A DNA stretch of 64,000 nt from CAVSPO01 sp963730005 (GCA_963730005.1 CAVSPO010000028.1:124001-188000), one strand, 5' to 3'; counted from the stretch's first letter, positions 9,167 through 19,075 are shown. Numbers and translations: made by a program. Notes: generated from the sequence alone by a model not told the origin.

Positions 9167-10972
9167 ATGTCATTTCGTCTGGCCACACGAGCGCCACTCG
9201 CTCTGGGCGCCACGTTGGCCCTCGTGCTCACCGTCGCGCCCGCCTTCGCCGCACCGAGCACGCCCGAGCCGGTCCAGCACCTGAAGATCTCGCTGACCGC
9301 CTCCGACGGCTCCCTGACGAAGGTCGCAACCTCCGGCAAGACCTCCGATGGCACCGCAGCCAAGGACCTCCGGAGGCAGGAACCCGAAGCGGCGCTGCAG
9401 AAAGCCCCGGACGGCGAACCCGACGCGGTTGGTGACGCGACGACGGCCGCCGTCCTCACTGACGTCATCGAGACGCCGAACTTCGTGGTGGCAGGCCTGG
9501 ACTGGCCGGCCGGCCAGCAGTTGCCGTCCGACGCCGAGGTGTTCTTGAGGGTGTCCGAACGTGGCCACTGGAGCGACTGGACGCCCGTGCCTGCAGAGCC
9601 GCAGAACGAGGGCGAACGGCTCGGCACCGAACCCTTCGTCTCCGGCAACGCCGAGAAGATCCAGGTGCAGGTCACCGGTGCCGCCGACGAACTCCCGGCC
9701 GATCTGCGGCTGAGCATCCTCACTCCTGGCGGCTCCCAGCCAAGCCTGAGCACGGCAACAGCGAACGCCGCCGTGGCCATCGCCGCCACCAAGGAAGGCA
9801 ACACCGGACGCGCGCTGGGCATTCGTCCGCGCAGCGACTGGGCCGGCACCGCCTACCCACCGAAGGACACCCCCACCTACACCGGCTTCAAGGCCGCGGT
9901 GGTGCACCACACCGCAGGCACCAACAACTACACCCAGGGCGAGGTGCCCGGGATCCTGCGTGGCATCGCCGCCTACCACATGAACTCGCAGGGCTGGGAT
10001 GACGTCGGCTACAACTTCCTGGTCGACAAGTACGGTGGCATGTGGGAGGGCCGGGCGGGGTCACTGGACGTCGGCCCCACCCAGATGGTGCAAGGCGCGC
10101 ATGCCCTGGGCTACAACTCGAACACCATGGGGGTCTCGGTGCTGGGCACCTACTCCACGGTTGCGCCCTCCGATGCCTCGTTCAACGCACTCAAGACGGT
10201 CATGTCGTTCCGGTTCGATCTCGCCCGCCTGGACGCCCGCGACCGCTCCGGGATCCTGGACAAGAACGGCGCCAACATGGCGCGCATCGTCGGTCACCGC
10301 GACGTCAACAGCACCGACTGTCCGGGCCAGCTGCTCTGGAACCGGCTGCCAGCGCTGCGCGAACAGGTGGGCGCGCCCGGCTCCAGCACACCTGCGCCCG
10401 ACCCAACCCTGACCTTCGCAGACGTAAGCCCTGAGACCAGCGGTTTCGTGGCCGACATCAACTGGCTTGCCGCCCAAGGCATCACCAAGGGTTGGGAAGT
10501 CAACGGCCTTTACTACTACCGGCCGGCCGAAGCGATCAATCGTGACGCGATGGCGGCGTTCCTGTACCGGCTGGCAGGCTCGCCCAGCTTCACCCCACCA
10601 GGCACTTCGCCCTTCACCGATCTCACGCCGAGCGACCAGTTCTACAAGGAAATCACCTGGCTCTACGCCAAGGGCATCACCACCGGCTGGGTCATCAACG
10701 GCCAACGCACCTATGGCCCCTTGCAGCCCATCCAACGCGACGCCATGGCGGCCTTCCTGTACCGGCTGGCCGGGAGCCCGCAGTTCGCTGCACCGGCAAC
10801 GTCACCCTTCACCGACATCACGCCCACCGACCAGTTCTACAAAGAGGTCACCTGGGCGCTCAGCAAGCGCGTCACCACCGGTTGGTCAGATGGCGGCTAC
10901 CACCCCACCGAGGCCATCAGCCGTGAGGCCATGGCGGCATTCCTGCACCGCTTCATGCTCAACGTGGACTGA
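9167..10972 (+). CDS. N-acetylmuramoyl-L-alanine amidase (Amidase_2/PGRP) with three C-terminal SLH repeats
   Basis: About 601 residues. The start at 9167 puts an AAAGG before it and gives a clear signal peptide ending AFA-APS. Residues 30-220 form an N-terminal region of unknown fold. The zinc amidase domain (about 225-395) shows VVHHTAG, the AYHMNS and GYNFLVD segments, and VGHRDVNSTDC with the second histidine and a downstream ligand. Residues about 414-601 hold three SLH repeats with the recurring core SPFTD-QFYKE-GITTGW-RDAMAAFLYR. SLH repeats anchor proteins to a pyruvylated wall polymer. The adjacent convergent gene encodes a pyruvyl transferase, which may make that ligand. A bidirectional terminator separates them. 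Confidence 0.9.
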   Translation: MSFRLATRAPLALGATLALVLTVAPAFAAPSTPEPVQHLKISLTASDGSLTKVATSGKTSDGTAAKDLRRQEPEAALQKAPDGEPDAVGDATTAAVLTDVIETPNFVVAGLDWPAGQQLPSDAEVFLRVSERGHWSDWTPVPAEPQNEGERLGTEPFVSGNAEKIQVQVTGAADELPADLRLSILTPGGSQPSLSTATANAAVAIAATKEGNTGRALGIRPRSDWAGTAYPPKDTPTYTGFKAAVVHHTAGTNNYTQGEVPGILRGIAAYHMNSQGWDDVGYNFLVDKYGGMWEGRAGSLDVGPTQMVQGAHALGYNSNTMGVSVLGTYSTVAPSDASFNALKTVMSFRFDLARLDARDRSGILDKNGANMARIVGHRDVNSTDCPGQLLWNRLPALREQVGAPGSSTPAPDPTLTFADVSPETSGFVADINWLAAQGITKGWEVNGLYYYRPAEAINRDAMAAFLYRLAGSPSFTPPGTSPFTDLTPSDQFYKEITWLYAKGITTGWVINGQRTYGPLQPIQRDAMAAFLYRLAGSPQFAAPATSPFTDITPTDQFYKEVTWALSKRVTTGWSDGGYHPTEAISREAMAAFLHRFMLNVD

Positions 10973-10992
10973 CCACCAGCTCAGGAATCTGT

Positions 10993-11028
10993 CTGTGGGG
11001 GGCGCCGGCAATTCGGCGCCCCCCACAG
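10993..11028. terminator. Bidirectional hairpin terminator
   Basis: A perfect 15-bp inverted repeat (CTGTGGGGGGCGCCG and its complement) with a 6-nt loop (GCAATT) lies between the convergent SLH amidase and pyruvyl-transferase genes, 6 nt before the latter's stop. Confidence 0.8.
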
Positions 11029-11033
11029 GGGTC

Positions 11034-13403
11034 TCAGTGGTCACGCAGCGACTGATAGCGACGCTTCAGGGCACCCGTCAGGGAAGAGCCCGCGGCCAGC
11101 TCGGTCAGCTCGAGCAGACGGGCGATCATGTCCCGCTGCTCGTCCATGCAGCGCTGCAGATGGTCGACCCGGCCCTGCAGGTGGCCAACCTGGCCGCGCA
11201 GGTCGCGCACCACCTGCAGGGTCTCGTCAGTGGCCGGAACCAGTCGGTCGATCTCCCGCTCGGTGATCTTGTTGATGAACAGCGGCAGACCCAGACCGTT
11301 GCGGTCGGTCCAGTCCTTGAAAGCCCGCTCGCGCACCAACACGTCATAGTGGTCATGTTCGGACGACTTGACGATGACGGAATTGCCCGCCGCACCCACC
11401 GCACCAGGACGCTGCCGCCAGTGGGCGAGCGCCTGCGGTTCCAGGAAGCCGAGCCGGTGCTTGGTGAGCACCCTCATCAGGAAGGTCCAGTCGCCCACCA
11501 CCGGCAGCTCGTCGTCGTAACGCCCGACGGAATCGTGCAGGCTCCTGCGGTAGCAGAAAGCGATCGGCACCGTGCGATTCACCTTGATCAGGTCGAGCAG
11601 GGTCAGCTCGTGCAACTGCGGCCAGTAGGGGATCCGGTCCAGGACCTCGAACTCGTCCCCGTCCTGGCGTTCCAGCCAGATCTCGAGGCGGCCCAGCACG
11701 CCCACCTGGCCCCGGCCAGGCCCGTCGAGGTGATCAACCATTCGCATCAGGAAGCTGGATTGCCAGGTGTCGTCATCATCGTGGAGGCAGACGAACTCGG
11801 AGTCGTAGGCGTCAATGCCGATGTTTGCGGCCGTCTCCATGCCTTGGGCGACAGCGTTGTGCACCACGGTGACACGCCCCATCAGGGCGTCCGCGCGTTC
11901 GGCGACGACGCGCTCGACAGGCTCGGGGTCGCCGCCGTCGTTGACGATGACCAGATGCCAATCGGGGTACGTCTGCGCCAGCACGTCATCGAGCCCGCGG
12001 CGCAGCAACGGCTCGCGGTCCTGGGTGCGCATCACGATGGCGACCCGCGCCGGGCGACCCTGTGATGCGGGGCGCGGCAACAGACCTTCCTGGGCGGGCA
12101 GCCACGCCGACACTGCCAGGTCAACGGACTCGAACTGGGGCATCACAGGAGCTGCCACGGCCAGGCGACCCGACGCCAGGGCGGCGACCACGAAGTCCCA
12201 CCACACCTCAACGTGCTTCAGCACCTGCGCACGGCGTGCCCGCACGGCGTCGCGCTGACGCTCAGCGGTGCCCATCGACTGCTCGAACCACCTTGTCAGC
12301 GTCTCCAGCCGGGCCGGATGGACGCCAGCCGCGTAGACGGCCTCGATCGGCAGCGGTTGGGCAGCCAGCCCCCAGGTGCCCAGGGCGCCGCCGATGCGCA
12401 CCGCGGAATAGTGGTCGACGGTCACCGGGATGGCTGCTGCGCCGCCCGCCATCGCAAAAATGGCTGGGTGGTAGCGGGTGCTCAGCACTGCGTCGGCGCT
12501 GCGGGTGATCGTCGCCGTCTCCAGGGCGCCGAGCAGCGGCAACTCGTGGACGGGGGACGACATGGCCTCAGCGACCATCCGATGCATCAGCACGTCGCCG
12601 CCGATCAGCTCCGCAGGCTGGGCGTCCATGCCTGCACGCGCCAGGTGCGGCACCAGTGTCACGTGCCCGGCCTGGGCAGCCAGCCGGTCCAGCACGCGCG
12701 CGAACGGCTCGGCGCATTCCTCACCGTTGAAGGACCCGCAGCCGGCGGCCAGCGTCACCATCAGCCCGCCGGACGGCACGTCATCGCCTGGCTCCGCCAC
12801 GTCGGGGAGCACCGTCGCGTCGTCGAAGCAGCCCGTCAGCCCAAGGTGATCGGGGCACAGCTCATGCGCCAGGCGCAGCGACGTCTCCTCACGAAGCCCG
12901 GCGGCGACGCAGCCGCTCAGCAGTTCTGCCAACACCCGCCGGTCCGGTGGGCTCAGGTCCGGGCCCAGGGTCTGTCCACTGACCATGACGGGTTTGTCCA
13001 GGCTGCGGGCGATCCACGCCACTGCGGCACGCTCGTACAACAGCCAGCCGAAGGTGGAGTTCAGGTTCCCGCCGCCGCCGATCAGGACCGCGTCCACACC
13101 CCGGAGCGCTTCGATCAGGCCGAAAACTTGATCATGGGCGGGCAAGGCGTCGTGCCTGCCCGCGCAGACGTCCTTGATCTCGCCCAGATACCGCTGCCGA
13201 TCGATCGGAAGCCACGGGAAGAAAAGGGTGCGCACGCAGGCCAGGTGCTCACCGAAGCGGCGGCGGGTGTCCTCCACGTCACGCGTCAGCAACACGACGT
13301 CAATGCCGCGAGCCGTCAGTTGCCGGACCGTGCCATGCGCGATGGCCTCGTCACCGACGTGATACGACTCCTGTCCGATGTCGCACAATACGGCCACCCG
13401 CAT
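11034..13403 (-). CDS. Polysaccharide pyruvyl transferase-GT2 glycosyltransferase fusion
   Basis: 789 residues. The start at 13403 (MRVAVLCDIG) is fixed by a perfect AGGAGG 8 nt upstream. Residues 1-400 match the polysaccharide pyruvyl transferase/CsaB family: DEAI near the start, VLIGGGGNLNS, SGQTLGP, and the signature STRYHPAIFA. A linker leads to a GT2 domain (about 450-690) with VAIVMRTQDR, VIVNDGG, HDDDDTW and a VGDWTFLM acidic motif. A short coiled coil (about 725-770) ends the protein. CsaB-type enzymes ketal-pyruvylate wall polymer sugars, creating the ligand for SLH domains. The fusion suggests one protein adds a sugar and pyruvylates it. It is convergent with an SLH amidase gene. 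Confidence 0.82.
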   Translation of the reverse strand: MRVAVLCDIGQESYHVGDEAIAHGTVRQLTARGIDVVLLTRDVEDTRRRFGEHLACVRTLFFPWLPIDRQRYLGEIKDVCAGRHDALPAHDQVFGLIEALRGVDAVLIGGGGNLNSTFGWLLYERAAVAWIARSLDKPVMVSGQTLGPDLSPPDRRVLAELLSGCVAAGLREETSLRLAHELCPDHLGLTGCFDDATVLPDVAEPGDDVPSGGLMVTLAAGCGSFNGEECAEPFARVLDRLAAQAGHVTLVPHLARAGMDAQPAELIGGDVLMHRMVAEAMSSPVHELPLLGALETATITRSADAVLSTRYHPAIFAMAGGAAAIPVTVDHYSAVRIGGALGTWGLAAQPLPIEAVYAAGVHPARLETLTRWFEQSMGTAERQRDAVRARRAQVLKHVEVWWDFVVAALASGRLAVAAPVMPQFESVDLAVSAWLPAQEGLLPRPASQGRPARVAIVMRTQDREPLLRRGLDDVLAQTYPDWHLVIVNDGGDPEPVERVVAERADALMGRVTVVHNAVAQGMETAANIGIDAYDSEFVCLHDDDDTWQSSFLMRMVDHLDGPGRGQVGVLGRLEIWLERQDGDEFEVLDRIPYWPQLHELTLLDLIKVNRTVPIAFCYRRSLHDSVGRYDDELPVVGDWTFLMRVLTKHRLGFLEPQALAHWRQRPGAVGAAGNSVIVKSSEHDHYDVLVRERAFKDWTDRNGLGLPLFINKITEREIDRLVPATDETLQVVRDLRGQVGHLQGRVDHLQRCMDEQRDMIARLLELTELAAGSSLTGALKRRYQSLRDH

Positions 13404-13612
13404 GACATTTCCTCCTGTGTTCCTTGCCATGCTACGACTCCGACAACCCCGACACGCAGTTGGGGGGCGGCTCCCGCGGCGGCTCGCATGAACGGTCGAG
13501 AGACGGTCTCTGTGATAATGGCCTGACCCAGCCGAGCGCAGAAGCAGCTTGTCGTCACGGCTACGCAGACTGGGGTTCTGACGAGGCAAGAAAAAATGAC
13601 GGACGGAGAAAC

Positions 13613-15619
13613 ATGGGCTGGCTGCAGTTGGTGCCCCTGGTCATCACCGCGATCATCGTGTTGTTCGGGGCGGGTTCGCTGGTCACCAGTGCCACCAGGT
13701 TCCCGATCTTCGCGAAAGTGGCCAGTGCTCCCGCAGCCGCCACCGCAGTGATTGCCATGACCGCCGTTGTCGCCGAGATCCTCGGTGTGCGCCTGAGCCC
13801 GACGTCGGCTGCCGTGGGCTTCGCTGTCAGCACTGTGCTGGCCTGGCTGATCCGGATCCTGATGGACCGCCACGACCGCCGGCGCGCCCCGGCCGCCGAC
13901 GCGTCCCCGAACTCAGCCGCCGCGTCGGCCCCGGAGACGGCCACCGGCACGCTCCGGCCCGCGCCGCAGTGGGTCACCTGGCTGGCGTTGGGCGGCGCCT
14001 TCCTGCTCATGGTGCGCCACTGGCGCAACATCCTGGACCGTCCCGACGCGTTCTCGCAGACCTACGACAACATCTACCACCTGAACGCGGTCCGCTGGAT
14101 CCTGGAAACCGGCCAGGGGTCCACTCTCGCCTTCACCATGACCGCCGGGGACGGGCCCCCCAAGTTCTACCCCTCCGCCTGGCACGACACGGTCGCGTTG
14201 GTGGCCATGATCCTGCGCAGCACTGATGTCGCGGCAGCGGTCAACGCCGTGACCCTGGTGATGATGGGCCTGGTCTGGACGACTGGCTGCCTGTTCCTGG
14301 CCCGGTCACTCACCAACGGCAGTACAGCCGTGATTCTGGGAGCAGCCGTGCTGAGCGCCAGCTTCGCGGGCTTCCCCTTCCTGCTGTTGGGCTTCGGTGT
14401 GCTCTACCCGTACTTCTTCGGCCTGTGCATGGTGCCGTCGCTGATCGCCCTGACCATTCACATCCTTGGCATCCAGTCAGGCCCACCCTTGCATCTGGGC
14501 TCGGCCATTTGCGCCGGGCTGCTGGCGCTGGGTGGGATCTCGTTGGCCCACCCCAACGCCACACTGGCCTACGTCGTCGTCCTGATGCCGATGCTGGGAG
14601 CAAGCGTCTGGAATGCGGTCGCCCGCGTACGCGAGCCCGGCGGGGCGCTGCGGCTCAAGGTCCGCACGGTGTTGTTCGTGGCAGCACTGCTGATCGTGCC
14701 AGTGGGCTGGCAACTGTCCCGGCCGAACCCCGCCGACTCCTTCTGGGGTCCGTACCTGAACATGCAAGAGGCAGTCGGCAGCGCGATCCTGTTCGCTGCC
14801 GGCCGGCTGTGGCCAGCCTGGGCGCTGGCACTGCTGGCCGTCGTCGGCTGCTACACAGCCTTCCGCTGGCAGCGACACCGCTGGCTGGTGGTGGCTCACC
14901 TGTTCGTCATCGGGCTGTGGGCAACCGCGTCCGCGATGCCCTTCGGCCCGCTGCGCTCCTACCTGGTGGGGGTCTGGTACAACGACTCCTACCGGCTGGC
15001 AGCTCTGCTGCCCCTCACCGGTCTACCGTTGGCAGTCCTCGGCGTCGAACACCTCGCGAGGCTCGCCAACGGCTGGCTGACACCACGTATGCCCTCTGCG
15101 AGCAAGGTCAAGGAGCCCGGCGTCGCCGTTGTGCTGGCTGCGCTGCTCGTGCTCTCGACCCAGAACACCGTCTACCTGAATTCCGCCATCGACCAGTTCT
15201 CGGAGTCCTTCCAGCTCACCCCTGACTCGCCTCTGGTCTCGACGGACGAATACGCCGTCATCCGGGTGGCCGAGACGACGGTTCCCGACGACGCCATGGT
15301 GGCCACCGATCCCTGGAACGGCAGTTCGATGGTGTTCGCGCTGGCGGGGCGGCGCAGCACCACCACGCACGTCGCCTACGACCTGACACCCGACCTCGAG
15401 ACGATCAACAAGAGGCTGGACGAGGTGGGCGCTGATCCGAGCATCTGCCGGGCGGTCAACGACCTGAACGTCAGGTACGTTCTCGATTTCGGGCGCCGCG
15501 AAGTGCACGGCGGTGACCATGACTATCCCGGCCTCGACCAGCTGGACGGAGCCCCCGGCTTCAAGCTGGTGGTGCGCAAGGGCGACGCCGCGCTGTACGA
15601 GGTGACGGCCTGCAGATGA
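13613..15619 (+). CDS. Large polytopic membrane protein, DUF6541-like
   Basis: About 668 residues from the ATG at 13613, which has a GACGGAG site upstream. Two helices lie at the N-terminus, then a cytoplasmic basic/Ala-rich stretch (about 85-115), then ten or more helices up to about residue 515, and a soluble C-terminal domain of about 150 residues. The first extracytoplasmic loop after the TM start contains acidic residues (YDNIYHLNAVRWI), as in GT-C glycosyltransferases. The overall pattern resembles the DUF6541 family of actinobacteria, often next to surface-glycan genes. A GT-C role is inference; no substrate can be named. Confidence 0.6.
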   Translation: MGWLQLVPLVITAIIVLFGAGSLVTSATRFPIFAKVASAPAAATAVIAMTAVVAEILGVRLSPTSAAVGFAVSTVLAWLIRILMDRHDRRRAPAADASPNSAAASAPETATGTLRPAPQWVTWLALGGAFLLMVRHWRNILDRPDAFSQTYDNIYHLNAVRWILETGQGSTLAFTMTAGDGPPKFYPSAWHDTVALVAMILRSTDVAAAVNAVTLVMMGLVWTTGCLFLARSLTNGSTAVILGAAVLSASFAGFPFLLLGFGVLYPYFFGLCMVPSLIALTIHILGIQSGPPLHLGSAICAGLLALGGISLAHPNATLAYVVVLMPMLGASVWNAVARVREPGGALRLKVRTVLFVAALLIVPVGWQLSRPNPADSFWGPYLNMQEAVGSAILFAAGRLWPAWALALLAVVGCYTAFRWQRHRWLVVAHLFVIGLWATASAMPFGPLRSYLVGVWYNDSYRLAALLPLTGLPLAVLGVEHLARLANGWLTPRMPSASKVKEPGVAVVLAALLVLSTQNTVYLNSAIDQFSESFQLTPDSPLVSTDEYAVIRVAETTVPDDAMVATDPWNGSSMVFALAGRRSTTTHVAYDLTPDLETINKRLDEVGADPSICRAVNDLNVRYVLDFGRREVHGGDHDYPGLDQLDGAPGFKLVVRKGDAALYEVTACR

Positions 15620-15672
15620 CCTGCCCGGGCACGACCGCGGCCGGCCGGCCGAGCGGGCCTGGACACGGAAAA

Positions 15673-15710
15673 GCAGCTGGCAGGGCGGTTGACACCCCCC
15701 TGCCAGCTGC
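15673..15710. terminator. Bidirectional hairpin terminator
   Basis: A 13-bp perfect inverted repeat (GCAGCTGGCAGGG and its complement) with a 12-nt loop sits between the convergent DUF6541-like and beta-propeller genes. Confidence 0.7.
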
Positions 15711-15733
15711 AGTCACTGCAACCAAAGAACAGA

Positions 15734-16933
15734 TCAGGCCGGGCCGAGGACGTTCAGCTTGCCCTCCGACGCGCCGTCGGCAGCAGAAGGCTCACCGGTG
15801 TCCACCGCGCCGATGACATACACCGCGCCAGTGCCGGGGTCGACAGCGATGCTCTTCAGCTCCTGGTCGATCGCGATGGTGCCGACGACTTCCCGCGTGA
15901 CGGTGTCGAACACCCGCACCGACCGACCCGTCACCACGTAGGCAGCACCTGCGCCGGTGTCCACGGCCAGATCAGCGGCGCCGGCGCCGAGCGTGACGGT
16001 GGCAGCGATCTGCATGGTCTTGATGTCGATCACCGACATGGTGCCGTCGCCGGCGTTTGTCACATAGACCAGATCCGTGTTCGCGTCCACGGCCACACCG
16101 ACCGGGTCACGGCCCACACTGACGGTCTCTCGCACCGTGTTGGTGGCCGGATCGATCACCGAGACCGAGTTGTCGAACCTGTTGACCACGAACACCGTGC
16201 CGTTGCGTGGATCGGTGGCCACCCCGGCTGGCCGCTCACCCACCGCAACCGTTGCGACGACCTCGTTGGACGTGGTGTCGATCACCGAAACCGAGCTGGC
16301 GGTGCTGTTCGTGACGTAGACCGTGGCGCCGCCCGGCGATACCGCCAGGCTCAGCGGGCGTTGGCCCACGGTGATGGTGCTTGTCACCTTGGCCTCAGCC
16401 GTGTCCACGACCGCGACCGTGCCGTCAGCCGTACTGGCCACATAGGCCGTTTTGCCGTCCGGGGAGACGACGATGCCGGCTGGTGAACCGCCCACGCCAA
16501 CAGAGGCGACGACCTTCTGTGCCTCGATGTCACCGATGGACATTGTCCCGTCGAACCGGTGGGTGACGTAGACGAGCTTGCCCGACGGGGCTACTGCCAC
16601 GTCCACCGGGTGCTTGGCGATGGTGTAAGAGGCGACGATCTTGCCAGCGGGCTGCCGCGAACCTCTGCTGGGGATCTCGGTGGGTGGGTTCTCGCCGCTC
16701 GGCGCGGGGCCGGCGGTCTCGTTCAACGGCGCTGGCGTGCTGGCTGATACCGAGGCGCCGGGCTGGCCATCGACCGGCCCGGTGCACCCGGCTGCCACAC
16801 CGGTCAGCGCCAGCAGGCCCGCCAGCAGGGCAAGCCGTGGCCTCCTGCTTGACAAGGCATCCAGGAACTGCCCCCGTTCGTTCGCAACAGCTGATGATTC
16901 TTCCGGGGCTCGATGCAACTGCGAGTCAGACAT
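15734..16933 (-). CDS. YVTN-type seven-bladed beta-propeller lipoprotein
   Basis: 399 residues from the ATG at 16933, preceded by AGGAAGG/GGTGG. An unusually long cytoplasmic head of about 30 residues precedes a hydrophobic helix and a lipobox-like VAAGC, so it is probably a membrane-anchored lipoprotein. After a Pro/Ser-rich linker come about seven propeller repeats with the motif VYVTN...DGTVSVID...V.ATV.VG..P.GVAV. Such propellers bind proteins or ligands at the surface; no catalytic motif is visible. It lies between the DUF6541-like gene and the SLH deacetylase, so a surface role is likely. The weak lipobox leaves a signal-anchor possible. Confidence 0.75.
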   Translation of the reverse strand: MSDSQLHRAPEESSAVANERGQFLDALSSRRPRLALLAGLLALTGVAAGCTGPVDGQPGASVSASTPAPLNETAGPAPSGENPPTEIPSRGSRQPAGKIVASYTIAKHPVDVAVAPSGKLVYVTHRFDGTMSIGDIEAQKVVASVGVGGSPAGIVVSPDGKTAYVASTADGTVAVVDTAEAKVTSTITVGQRPLSLAVSPGGATVYVTNSTASSVSVIDTTSNEVVATVAVGERPAGVATDPRNGTVFVVNRFDNSVSVIDPATNTVRETVSVGRDPVGVAVDANTDLVYVTNAGDGTMSVIDIKTMQIAATVTLGAGAADLAVDTGAGAAYVVTGRSVRVFDTVTREVVGTIAIDQELKSIAVDPGTGAVYVIGAVDTGEPSAADGASEGKLNVLGPA

Positions 16934-16991
16934 CTTGCCACCGCCTTCCTGTTGGTGTCTTGCAAGTGACTGCGGTTGAGTCAAACGCCGA

Positions 16992-17043
16992 GCGGGCCGG
17001 AACTGTGCCGGTATCAGCACGATTCCGGCCCGCCATGGCACTG
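16992..17043 (-). terminator. Hairpin after the deacetylase gene
   Basis: An 11-bp inverted repeat (GCGGGCCGGAA and its complement) with a long loop that has some inner pairing lies 7 nt downstream of the minus-strand deacetylase stop. Confidence 0.5.
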
Positions 17044-17050
17044 GACTGGA

Positions 17051-19075
17051 TCAGCGCAGAATGGGGTCCTCGTCGAAGTACACCACGCCCGGCCTCGGGG
17101 TGTAGCCGAGCAGCTCCTCGACGGTGACCAGCGTGTAGCCCTGGGCCTTGAGGTCAGAGATGATGCCCGGCATGGCGGTCCTGGTCGCAGCGTAACCGTC
17201 GTGCATCAGGATCACGCTGTCCCTGCGCGCCATGTCGACGACGTCGTTGCGCAGGTAGGTCGCGTTCGTGTACTCGTAGTCCCACGCGTTGTCGGTCCAC
17301 ATGATGTTGGCCATCCCCAACGCACCTGCTGCGCTGTTGACCGTGTTGTTGTAATAGCCGTACGGCGGACGCATGACATTGGGCCAGTGTCCGGTCGCAC
17401 TCTCGATGGCCAGACCAGCGGCCTCGAAATCGTAGTGGATGTAGTTGTAACCGTAGTTGGTGTAGTAAAGATGCTGCCAACCGTGCACGCCCACTTCCAT
17501 GCCCGCCTGGTAGGCCCACCGCGTGGCTGACTGATCGGCTTTCGCCCGCTCCCCCACCAGGAAGAACGTCGCCTTGGTGCCGGTGGTGTAGAAGGCATCG
17601 ACGAGGTTGTTCGAGTACTGGAGCGGGCCGTCGTCGAAGGTGATGGCGATGCAGTTCAGCACGTCGCAGTTGCCCTCACTGACCTTGAGGCTGAGTGTGC
17701 GGGTGGCCTTGGCGCCGTTGGCGTCAGTCACGGTGAACACCAGTGAGCGGGTGCCCAGCGACGCCGGGCTGCCGTGCAGCCAACCGTCCGTGTCCAGGGT
17801 CATGCCGGACGGCACCCCGGTGGCAGTCCAGGTGTAGGGAGCGGTCCCGCCGGACGCGGCCAGATTGAAGTCGTACTGGCCACCGGCGAACCCCTCCGGC
17901 AAGGAGGCGGTGGTGATGGCCACGGACGTCACCACAAGGTTCATTGTCTTGGAGGCGCTGAAACCGGCGTTGTCGGTGACCTTGACGGTCACCGCAGTGG
18001 TGCCGTTTGCGGTGGGCTTGCCGGTGATCACACCGGCTGTCGACATGGTCAGCCCGGCCGGCAGGCCGGTCTGGGTCCAGGTGTACGGCGCCACGCCACC
18101 GGAAGCGGCGAGAGACGCGTTGTACGTGGCTCCCACGGATCCGTTCGGCAGCGAAGAGGTGGTGACCGAGACGGACGTCACGGTCAGGCTGATGGTGCGC
18201 GATGCAGTGGCGCCATCCTTGTCGGTCACCGTCACGATCACCGAGCTCGCGCCAACTGCCGTCGGCTTGCCGGAGATGGCACCAGCCTGCGACAAGACCA
18301 GGCCCGCCGGCAGGCCGGTCTGCGACCAGGTGTACGGCGCGGTTCCGCCGCGGACGTTCAACGTCGCGGCGTAGGCGACTCCTGCGACCCCGTTCGGCAG
18401 CGTCCGGGTGTCAACACCAAGGGCGGTGTCCGACTGCGCCAACCCGTACATGAAGGTGGCCATCATCTGACGGGTCACCACCGACCACGGATCGAACTTC
18501 TGGTTCACCACCTGGGCGATGCCCTTGTCTGCCGCCCAGCACATTTCCTTGTAGAACTGCGTCGTGGGGGTGATATCGGTGTAGGGCGACGTTGCAGGCG
18601 GCGTGTAGGCCGGTTGCCCCGCGACGCGGTACATGAAGGCGGCCATCGCGTCCCGGTTGGTCGGAGTCCACGGCCGGTAGGTCTTGTCGGACCAGCCGGT
18701 GGTGATCCCCGCGCTCTCCAGCCACGTCATTTCCTTGTAGAACTGGATCGAAGGCGAGATGTCCGTGAACGGCGACGTGGCCGGCGCCGTGAAAGCCGGC
18801 TGGTTCTTGTAGCGGTAGATGAAGGCCGCCATCGCGTCCCGGTCGACCTGCTGGGTGGGGCGGTAGGTCTTGTCGGACCAGCCGGTGGAGATGCCCGTCT
18901 CGTACATCCACGAGATCGCCTCGTAGTAGGGGCTGGTCGTCGCCACGTCCGTGAACGGGGACGTCGGCAGCGGCTCGTAGGCTCGCGCCGGTGCGACGCC
19001 CATCGACAGCGTCAGCGAGAGCACCCCCACCAGCAGCACGTGGAGACCCCGAAGGGCGCGTCTTGTTCTGATCAT
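17051..19075 (-). CDS. Surface polysaccharide deacetylase with SLH and Ig-like repeats
   Basis: 674 residues. A signal peptide ends at about ARA-YEP. Three SLH repeats (about 38-205) share the SPFTD-QFYKEMTWLESAGITTGW-RDAMAAF core with the amidase at 9167. Three putative Ig/cadherin-like repeats follow (about 220-470; each has LP.G..G..Y...L...GG.APYTW). The C-terminal NodB domain starts at TFDDGP (about residue 478) and shows HGWQH in place of the usual H(S/T)xxH, RPPYGYY, a WTDNAWDYEY motif and ILMHD. It likely removes N- or O-acetyl groups from peptidoglycan or a wall glycan while tethered by SLH. The SD is GAGGTG before ATG 19075. Confidence 0.88.
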   Translation of the reverse strand: MIRTRRALRGLHVLLVGVLSLTLSMGVAPARAYEPLPTSPFTDVATTSPYYEAISWMYETGISTGWSDKTYRPTQQVDRDAMAAFIYRYKNQPAFTAPATSPFTDISPSIQFYKEMTWLESAGITTGWSDKTYRPWTPTNRDAMAAFMYRVAGQPAYTPPATSPYTDITPTTQFYKEMCWAADKGIAQVVNQKFDPWSVVTRQMMATFMYGLAQSDTALGVDTRTLPNGVAGVAYAATLNVRGGTAPYTWSQTGLPAGLVLSQAGAISGKPTAVGASSVIVTVTDKDGATASRTISLTVTSVSVTTSSLPNGSVGATYNASLAASGGVAPYTWTQTGLPAGLTMSTAGVITGKPTANGTTAVTVKVTDNAGFSASKTMNLVVTSVAITTASLPEGFAGGQYDFNLAASGGTAPYTWTATGVPSGMTLDTDGWLHGSPASLGTRSLVFTVTDANGAKATRTLSLKVSEGNCDVLNCIAITFDDGPLQYSNNLVDAFYTTGTKATFFLVGERAKADQSATRWAYQAGMEVGVHGWQHLYYTNYGYNYIHYDFEAAGLAIESATGHWPNVMRPPYGYYNNTVNSAAGALGMANIMWTDNAWDYEYTNATYLRNDVVDMARRDSVILMHDGYAATRTAMPGIISDLKAQGYTLVTVEELLGYTPRPGVVYFDEDPILR

